Shown one piece after another: positions 6,182 through 10,729 of a stretch of 10,729 nt of DNA. Location: contig CANQMJ010000082.1 in NCBI GenBank assembly GCA_947624945.1, positions 1 through 10,729 on the forward strand, written 5' to 3'. The notes under the pieces were generated by a model. It searched no databases and had not been told where the DNA came from. It saw only the letters and a list, made by a program, of their open reading frames with translations. The stretch is from an uncultured Clostridia bacterium. Lineage in GTDB: Bacteria; Bacillota; Clostridia; Oscillospirales; CAG-272. The first letter of the stretch is position 1, and every line of letters starts with the position of its first letter. The position numbers were made by a program, and so were the translations under genes.

Positions 6182-7468
6182 ATGATGACGTATGATGAAG
6201 CGATCGGATATATACATTCGATAAGCTGGCGCGGGAGCCGCCCCGGGCTTTCCCGCATATCGGAACTCACAAAAATGATAGGGGACCCGCAGGATTCTCT
6301 GTCGTTCGTGCATGTGGCGGGGACGAACGGGAAGGGTTCGTTTTGCTGCATGCTCGAAGCTGTCCTCCGCGCGGCGGGGTATAAAACGGGACTTTTCACC
6401 TCGCCCTTCGTGAAGGATTTTACCGAGCGCATGCGCGTCTCGGGTCGCGACATAGAAAAGGACGAGCTCGCCGAGTGTACGGAATATGTAAAATCCTTCG
6501 CGGACAGAATGGCGGACCCGCCGACGGAGTTTGAGCTTATAACGGCGATAGCGTTCGAATATTTCAAGCGCAAAAAGTGCGAGGTCGTAGTGTGCGAGGT
6601 CGGCATGGGAGGCAGGCTCGACTCGACGAACGTGATAAAAGCGCCCGCGCTCGCGGTCATAACGGAGATAGCGCTCGACCATATGGCGTATCTCGGTCCG
6701 ACTGTCGAGGCGATAGCGGGCGAAAAGGCGGGCATCATAAAGAAAGGCTCGCGCGTGCTGTTCACCGGCACGGACGAGAAAGCGCGGAGCGTCGTAAAAG
6801 CTGCAGCGGAGAGAGTCGGCGCGCCGTATGCCGAACCCGACTACGGCGCGCTGTCCGTGCTGTCGTCGTCGGTCGAGGGCAGCGAAATCGACTATCGCGG
6901 CACGGAATACCGCGTCCCGCTCGCGGGACTCTACCAGCCGCGAAATGCCGCCGCCGTCATCGAGGCGGCGTCGGAGCTTCGCAAATGCGGATACGACATA
7001 CCCGAGTCCGCGGTGCGCGGCGGCATCGAAAGCGCCGTATGGCACGCGCGGTTCGAGCTTTTGTCGCGCGACCCGATAATAATATACGACGGTGGTCACA
7101 ATCCGCAGGGAGTCGGCGCGGCGTTTGAGAGCATCGCATCTTATTTCCCGGGAAAGCGCGTCGTCGCGGTATCGGGAGTGATGGCGGACAAGGACTACGA
7201 CGTCTCCGTCGGTATCGCGGCGCCGTATCTGTCGCGCGTATACACGGTGCGTCCGGACAATCCGCGCGCGCTGTCAGCGGACGGCTACGCGGACGCGTTC
7301 AGACGCCACGGCGTCGACGCTGTGCCGTGCGGAACGGTCATTGAGGCGGTCGAAAAAGCCGTCGCTGACGCAAAGGCGCAAAACGCGCCGATGTTCATAT
7401 TCGGCTCGCTTTACCTTTACGCCGAGGCGGCGGACGCAGTCGTGAAAGTGATGGGGTGCGCGTCATGA
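6182..7468 (+). CDS. folC: Dihydrofolate synthase / folylpolyglutamate synthase
   Basis: 428 residues, the normal length of this Mur-ligase-family enzyme. Known role: ATP-dependent addition of glutamate to dihydropteroate and/or to folates in the cytoplasm, which traps folate in the cell. Seen: P-loop VAGTNGKGSF with GTNGKGS at 47-53; TSPFVKDFTERMRVSG (73-88), equivalent to the TSPH-x-NERI loop; CEVGMGGRLDSTNV (138-151); EIALDHMAYLGPTVEAIAGE, then KAGIIKKG, which contains the lysine normally carbamylated in the family; and the C-terminal domain with ARFELL and YDGGHNPQG. It follows folT by 7 nt without a strong ribosome site (only GAG at 6168-6170), so translational coupling is likely. Two adjacent ATGs (6182 and 6185) make the start uncertain by one residue. 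Whether it does both reactions or only polyglutamylation cannot be judged here. Confidence 0.95.
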   Translation: MMTYDEAIGYIHSISWRGSRPGLSRISELTKMIGDPQDSLSFVHVAGTNGKGSFCCMLEAVLRAAGYKTGLFTSPFVKDFTERMRVSGRDIEKDELAECTEYVKSFADRMADPPTEFELITAIAFEYFKRKKCEVVVCEVGMGGRLDSTNVIKAPALAVITEIALDHMAYLGPTVEAIAGEKAGIIKKGSRVLFTGTDEKARSVVKAAAERVGAPYAEPDYGALSVLSSSVEGSEIDYRGTEYRVPLAGLYQPRNAAAVIEAASELRKCGYDIPESAVRGGIESAVWHARFELLSRDPIIIYDGGHNPQGVGAAFESIASYFPGKRVVAVSGVMADKDYDVSVGIAAPYLSRVYTVRPDNPRALSADGYADAFRRHGVDAVPCGTVIEAVEKAVADAKAQNAPMFIFGSLYLYAEAADAVVKVMGCAS

Positions 7469-8142
7469 AGTGCGCGCGCATAGTGATGATATTGGCGCTG
7501 TCGGCAGCGGCGGCGATGCTCGTGTCATGCTCCGGGGCAGCGTATGAGACTATCATGACGTGGCTCGGATTTGATATGAAGGACTACGAGTCGGAGCAGA
7601 TGGTGAGGCACGTCGCGTCGGACGAGGACGCATACGCGGAGATAACGCGAATAACAGGGATTCTGACGCTCGACAACGCGGCGATAACGCCGTTCGAGTC
7701 GCCGAGAGGCGCGTCGTCGGGCAACAGGGATGCGATACTCAACTACATGCTCGGCACCGGGTACGCGGCGTACAGCGGCAACAGCGAGCTTTTGGCGGAT
7801 GCTGTCGAGGAGTACCCGCAGTACAACATAACGACGCTAATACCGGAAAAGGACTACGAGAGCGCCGTCTACCGCAATTTCGGCGGCGACGAGAGCGTGA
7901 CGCACGAAAGCGGCGTGCGCTATACGTATCTGCCGCGCGTACACGCGTACACGACGACGGGACAGCCGCTGACCGTGACGGTAAAGCTGACGGTCGACAA
8001 CTGCGTCGAGACGGAGCACACGTACCGCGTAGGGTTCACGCTGACCGACGAGAGCGGCGAGTCGAGAAGCTATGATTCGATGTTCATGAAGCGCGATGAC
8101 GAGACTATATACATGCGCTTTCTGCGCGAATCCGAAAAATGA
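7465..8142 (+). CDS. Unrecognised secreted lipoprotein co-translated with folC
   Basis: 225 residues. ATG 7465 overlaps the folC stop as ATGA and has GGGG (7453-7456) 8 nt upstream; an in-frame GTG at 7456 would add only three residues before the signal peptide. Residues 1-21 are a lipoprotein signal peptide (positive start, hydrophobic ALSAAAAM core, lipobox LVSC) with lipidation expected on Cys22. The mature part is acidic and Tyr-rich, with no further membrane segment and no motif that I recognise. It shows an Ala/Asn-rich helical stretch (NYMLGTGYAAYSGN), a YNITTLIPEKDYESAVYRNFGG segment in two adjoining pieces, and a C-terminal beta-rich part (LTVTVKLTVD, YRVGFTLTD) ending in FMKRDDETIYMRFL. 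Context says it is transcribed with folate uptake and retention genes, but no folate-related feature is visible. Function unknown. Confidence 0.82.
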   Translation: MKCARIVMILALSAAAAMLVSCSGAAYETIMTWLGFDMKDYESEQMVRHVASDEDAYAEITRITGILTLDNAAITPFESPRGASSGNRDAILNYMLGTGYAAYSGNSELLADAVEEYPQYNITTLIPEKDYESAVYRNFGGDESVTHESGVRYTYLPRVHAYTTTGQPLTVTVKLTVDNCVETEHTYRVGFTLTDESGESRSYDSMFMKRDDETIYMRFLRESEK

Positions 8143-8234
8143 CGGATATGTAACTGTGACGCGCGGGATATTTTTTCCGTCATAATAGTATGAAACCGCA
8201 GGACGCTGTGGAAATTTCATTTTCTCCGAAACGG

Positions 8235-8290
8235 TCCGATGTCGGATGTTGTCTTTATATATGCAGATATAAAGCGACATCTGACGGAGG
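8235..8290 (+). promoter_or_regulatory. Long leader hairpin touching the ribosome site of the first acyltransferase gene
   Basis: GATGTTGTCTTTATAT (8245-8260) pairs with ATATAAAGCGACATC (8267-8281): 15 base pairs with one G-U, one bulged T and a 6-nt loop (ATGCAG). Outside it TCCG (8235-8238) can pair with CGGA (8285-8288), which is the beginning of the ribosome site GGAGG (8286-8290), 9 nt from ATG 8300. The stem is AU-rich at its tip and has no T-tract after it, so it is not a terminator. The rest of the gap 8143-8299 holds a CATAAT (8181-8186) that could be a -10 but lacks a good -35, and a GACGGA/TCCGTC inverted repeat (8141-8146, 8176-8181). Confidence 0.55.
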
Positions 8291-8299
8291 ATCGTCAAA

Positions 8300-9349
8300 A
8301 TGGAAAAAGATTCATGCGGCGCACGGAACTGCGGCATCGACCTTTTAAGGTGCGTGTCGATGATGATGGTCGTCGTGCTGCATACGCTCAACCGAGGCGG
8401 CGCACTGTCGGCGGCGAGGTCAGGTTCGGCGGAGGCCGCCGTCGGGTGGTTTTTGGAGTCCGCATGCTACGGCGCCGTCGACGCATACGCGAAAATCAGC
8501 GGCTACGTCGGCTGGAACAGGAAATGGCGTCCGTCGCGGGCGCTGTCGGTGTGGGTCGAGACGCTGTTTTACGCGCTTTTGGCGGCGGCTGTATTTCTCC
8601 CGACGGGTCTTTACGAGGTGAGCGGCGAGGCGCTGAAATACTCGTTTTTCCCGATATTTACGGGTCACTACTGGTATATGACGTCATACGTCGCGCTGAT
8701 GGTGACAGCGCCGTTTCTGAATCGCGGCATCGCGAACGCGACGAAGCGCGAAGCGGCAGCTTTCGCCGCCGCGTCGGTCGTTATTTTTATGACAGTTCCG
8801 CGCGCGGCGAATTTGTCCGTGTTCGGACTCGACGGCGGGTACAGCGCTCTGTGGCTTATGATATGTTACATCTTCGGCGGGCTCATGTCGCGGTTCGATG
8901 TCGGCAAAAACATACCGAACGCGGTGCTGCTTCTTATATATGCCGCGTCGACTGCTTCGACTTTCGCCGTGAAGATGGCGGGCAGTAATATGCTGCTCTC
9001 GTACATATCGCCGACGGTGTTCATCGGTTCGGCGTCGCTGTGCGCGATGTTTTCGAAGCTGAAGATCGGTAAAAATTGCGCCGTGCTTATCGGGGCGTTT
9101 GCTCCCGCGTCGCTCGGCGTATATATAATTCACGTAAACTATTTCGTCTGGCGTATGTATTTCGACGGATATGCGAAAAGCTTTGCGGGCGGCGACGTTT
9201 TGCGCTACGCGGCGCTCGTGCTCGCGTCGTCGTTTATCATTTATATTGCGCTGTCGCTGTGCGACATGGCGCGCATACGGCTGTTCCGACTTGCAAAGAT
9301 AGATGTACTTATGTCGAAAATCGACAGAGCCGCCATGCGCGGGGAGTGA
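8300..9349 (+). CDS. Membrane acyltransferase, acyltransferase-3 family (first paralogue)
   Basis: 349 residues with about ten hydrophobic segments, the size and profile of acyltransferase-3 (OafA/WecH/NolL-type) integral membrane enzymes. The start has GGAGG at 8286-8290. Seen: GIDLLRCVSMMMVVVLHTLN with the family's conserved His (28) at the end of the first membrane helix; SGYVGWNRKW and the PSRALSVWVETLFYALL helix after it; and GHYWYMTSYVALMVTAPFLN, which matches the H-x-W-F/Y ... P-x-L helix of the family. Known role: moves acetyl or other short acyl groups from cytoplasmic donors onto surface polysaccharide, teichoic acid, peptidoglycan or lipid-linked sugars. The exact acceptor is not visible. 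About 68% of 82 aligned N-terminal residues are identical (counted by hand) to the partial gene at 10450, so the two arose by duplication. Its 3' end faces the deacetylase gene. Confidence 0.9.
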   Translation: MEKDSCGARNCGIDLLRCVSMMMVVVLHTLNRGGALSAARSGSAEAAVGWFLESACYGAVDAYAKISGYVGWNRKWRPSRALSVWVETLFYALLAAAVFLPTGLYEVSGEALKYSFFPIFTGHYWYMTSYVALMVTAPFLNRGIANATKREAAAFAAASVVIFMTVPRAANLSVFGLDGGYSALWLMICYIFGGLMSRFDVGKNIPNAVLLLIYAASTASTFAVKMAGSNMLLSYISPTVFIGSASLCAMFSKLKIGKNCAVLIGAFAPASLGVYIIHVNYFVWRMYFDGYAKSFAGGDVLRYAALVLASSFIIYIALSLCDMARIRLFRLAKIDVLMSKIDRAAMRGE

Positions 9350-9405
9350 CGTGCGTCTTTGATATTGTCGCTTGACTGCGGCACGGCGAGCAGCTCGATT
9401 ATCAA

Positions 9406-10272
9406 CTACTTTTCTCCTGACAGCTCGCGCAGCGTCCGCATCAAGCGGTCTGCGCTCATGCCGCCCGGAACTGTGACGCGCCGCAGCATATAAAGACTCT
9501 CCGGATCCCCTCTCGTGATCACGTTGACGCCGCTCTCGGTCGTTACCGTAGCCGCATATCCGATGCTTTTCAGCACCGCTTCCGACAGCATATCGCAGCT
9601 TCCGTACGGGTATGTATATACATCGTTTACCGTGCCGGGCACCGTACCGAGCAGCACCGACATCCTATACCAGTCTTCCCACAGTGTATGGACATATGCG
9701 CTGATGTGCTCGTCCGCGCGTCTCACCGCGCCGTGCCGGCACAAGGCTCCGTCGAGTTTCTCCGACTGATGCATATCAAATGAATGGCTCTTTAATTCGA
9801 GCACGCCGCGCGCCACGTATTCCGACGCGTCTGAAAGTGTGAAATGCGGTATGATCTCCGTGTCCGTGTTCTTGTAATTCGACTTTCCGCACGAGCATCC
9901 TATGACCGAGATCGACGCGCACGCTCCGTATTCTTCCAGTATCGGCGCCGCGATGTCGAGATTATTCCGATATCCGTCGTCGAACGTGATGAGTATCGGA
10001 CGCTCCGGCAGCGTCCCGCCGCGACGCACGTAGTTGATGATATCGCGATAAAGCACGGGCGTATAGCCATCTTCCGTCAAGGCGGCGAGTTGGGTGCGGA
10101 GATCTTCCGAGTAAACGGTCGTATACGAAACCGCGTCCGCGTCGTCGGTGAACGAATGGTACATAAGTATCGGCAGCGTCACCGAATCGCCCGTCGATGC
10201 CGATGCCGACACACTGACCGCGGCAAATATTATCGCGCATATGAGCGCGATCGGATAAAACATCTTTTTCAT
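9406..10272 (-). CDS. Secreted polysaccharide deacetylase (NodB/CE4 domain)
   Basis: 288 residues. ATG at 10272 is chosen: GGAGG (complement of 10280-10284) lies 7 nt upstream and the protein then begins with a signal peptide, MKKMFYPIALICAIIFAA, with probable cleavage after the ASA near residue 25; there is no lipobox. The frame is open much further upstream to 10536, but that extension crosses the promoter and overlaps the next gene. CE4 motifs: LPILMYHSF (33-41); TFDDGY with the catalytic and metal Asp98/Asp99; HSFDMH (163-168), fitting H(S/T)xxxH for metal binding; and YPYG (221-224). Known role: metal-dependent removal of N- or O-acetyl groups from peptidoglycan or surface glycans outside the membrane. 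It lies between two acyltransferase paralogues and is transcribed against them, suggesting opposing modification of the same glycan (inference). Confidence 0.93.
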   Translation of the reverse strand: MKKMFYPIALICAIIFAAVSVSASASTGDSVTLPILMYHSFTDDADAVSYTTVYSEDLRTQLAALTEDGYTPVLYRDIINYVRRGGTLPERPILITFDDGYRNNLDIAAPILEEYGACASISVIGCSCGKSNYKNTDTEIIPHFTLSDASEYVARGVLELKSHSFDMHQSEKLDGALCRHGAVRRADEHISAYVHTLWEDWYRMSVLLGTVPGTVNDVYTYPYGSCDMLSEAVLKSIGYAATVTTESGVNVITRGDPESLYMLRRVTVPGGMSADRLMRTLRELSGEK

Positions 10273-10290
10273 GCTCCGACCTCCACGTTT

Positions 10291-10319
10291 ATTATACATC
10301 GTTCGGCACGTGCTTTCAA
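10291..10319 (-). promoter_or_regulatory. Sigma-A-type promoter for the polysaccharide deacetylase
   Basis: On the minus strand TTGAAA (complement of 10314-10319), 17 nt and TATAAT (complement of 10291-10296) form a near-consensus promoter. The expected start point is near 10284, at the edge of the ribosome site GGAGG, so the leader would be only about 12 nt. The spacer carries the palindrome GCACGTGC (10306-10313), a possible operator. Confidence 0.75.
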
Positions 10320-10393
10320 TACCTTCCGATGACAGTATATATCGCGCGATCGACCGAACTATAGAACACATATATTTCAATAATATTTCGCGC

Positions 10394-10424
10394 GGCGGTC
10401 CCGGGTCTGTAACCCGTCGGCGCC
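10394..10424 (+). promoter_or_regulatory. GC-rich leader hairpin before the second acyltransferase gene
   Basis: CGGGT (10402-10406) pairs with ACCCG (10412-10416) around CTGTA. The stem continues after bulges with CC/GG (10400-10401, 10419-10420) and GGCG/CGCC (10394-10397, 10421-10424). The last arm, CGCC, is also complementary to GGCG (10436-10439) in the ribosome site AAGGCGG (10434-10440). No T-tract follows. No convincing plus-strand promoter was found between 10320 and 10390, although the region is AT-rich (TATATAT, TAATATT). Confidence 0.42.
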
Positions 10425-10449
10425 ATTTGCAGAAAGGCGGATCATAGCT

Positions 10450-10729
10450 ATGGCTGATGAAAATATAAGCGGCGGACGCAACTACGGCATCGACCTTTTC
10501 AGGTGCGTCTCGATGATAATGATAGTTCTGATGCATACGCTCAATCAGGGCGGCGTGCTCACCTCGGCGAAGATGTGGTCGGCGGAATATATCGTTTCGT
10601 GGTTTTTGATGGCATCGTGCTACGGCGCCGTAAACTCGTATGCGTTAATAAGCGGTTACGTCGGCTGGAACAGGAAGTGGAAGCCGTCGAGAGTTTTGTC
10701 CGTATGGGTGCAGGTGCTCTTCTACACTC
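10450..10729 (+). CDS. Membrane acyltransferase, acyltransferase-3 family (second paralogue, 3' end outside window)
   Basis: The first 93 codons are present; the gene runs off the window end. AAGGCGG (10434-10440) lies 9 nt before ATG 10450. The visible part has the same pattern as the gene at 8300: GIDLFRCVSMIMIVLMHTLN with the conserved His, WFLMASCYGAV, SGYVGWNRKW and the start of the next membrane helix (LSVWVQVLFYT). The first 10 residues (MADENISGGR) differ from the other copy, while the catalytic region is well kept, so both copies are probably functional. The leaders also differ, suggesting separate control. Acceptor unknown. Confidence 0.88.
   Translation, partial: MADENISGGRNYGIDLFRCVSMIMIVLMHTLNQGGVLTSAKMWSAEYIVSWFLMASCYGAVNSYALISGYVGWNRKWKPSRVLSVWVQVLFYT

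Noticed and set aside
6077..7099. A 340-codon open frame on the minus strand opposite folT and folC
   Set aside because: folC motifs are unmistakable on the plus strand; the antisense product is Arg-rich low-quality sequence of the same kind as other shadows here.
8141..8186. Terminator after the lipoprotein gene (GACGGA ... TTTTTTCCGTC)
   Set aside because: The T-run is inside the hairpin before the closing arm instead of after it, and the loop is very long, so it does not fit an intrinsic terminator.
9350..9405. Possible bidirectional terminator between the convergent acyltransferase and deacetylase genes
   Set aside because: TTGATA (9359-9364) and TATCAA (9400-9405) can pair, and CGAG-CAG-CTCG is a tiny stem, but the loops are large or the stems short and no good T-tract is present on either strand.
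10273..10536. 88-codon N-terminal extension of the deacetylase to 10536
   Set aside because: It crosses the promoter at 10291-10319, would put the signal peptide in the interior, and overlaps the second acyltransferase gene.

Overview
The window looks like chromosomal DNA of an uncultured, GC-rich Clostridia-type Firmicute. The reasons are an HPr kinase/phosphorylase (HprK), a class-I tetrahydrofolate (THF) riboswitch driving an ECF-type folate transporter, AGGAGG-like ribosome binding sites, an ECF sigma factor paired with a membrane partner, and close ATGA-type gene overlaps. By eye, codon use favours NCG codons (GCG, TCG, ACG, CCG) and ATA for isoleucine throughout, so nothing inside the window looks recently acquired. 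No tRNA, rRNA, IS element, CRISPR array or phage gene was seen.

Layout. (1) 2-2841: the 3' part of an ECF sigma factor, overlapping by ATGA with a 785-residue single-pass membrane protein that is probably its regulator, or a sensor; a hairpin terminator follows at 2856-2900. (2) 2902-5370: a strong sigma-A-type promoter, hprK, and two GNAT acetyltransferase genes on the same strand. (3) 5417-8142: a folate operon with a candidate extended -10 promoter, a THF riboswitch, an apparent translational switch hairpin over the ribosome binding site, folT (folate ECF S component), folC (dihydrofolate/folylpolyglutamate synthase) and an unrecognised lipoprotein coupled to folC by ATGA overlap. (4) 8143-10729: a cell-surface group with two close paralogues of a membrane acyltransferase-3 family protein (8300-9349 and 10450 to beyond the window end), with a secreted polysaccharide deacetylase on the opposite strand between them (9406-10272). 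Each acyltransferase copy has a hairpin in its 5' leader just before the ribosome binding site.

How the genes fit together. The folate block is the clearest unit: folate enters through FolT, FolC polyglutamylates and so retains it, and the riboswitch should shut the unit down when reduced folate is plentiful. A concrete switching model can be read from the sequence: AACUCCC (5571-5577) can pair either with GGGAGUU inside the aptamer or with the folT ribosome binding site. The last block points to adding and removing acyl groups on cell-envelope glycans. The sigma block resembles an envelope-stress signalling pair whose extracellular part contains a BspA-like stretch and a stretch resembling the IseA DL-endopeptidase inhibitor family. 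I did not find a clearly new multi-gene defence or mobile system. The most interesting points are the riboswitch expression platform, the lipoprotein in the folate operon, the large sensor protein and the hairpin-led acyltransferase pair.
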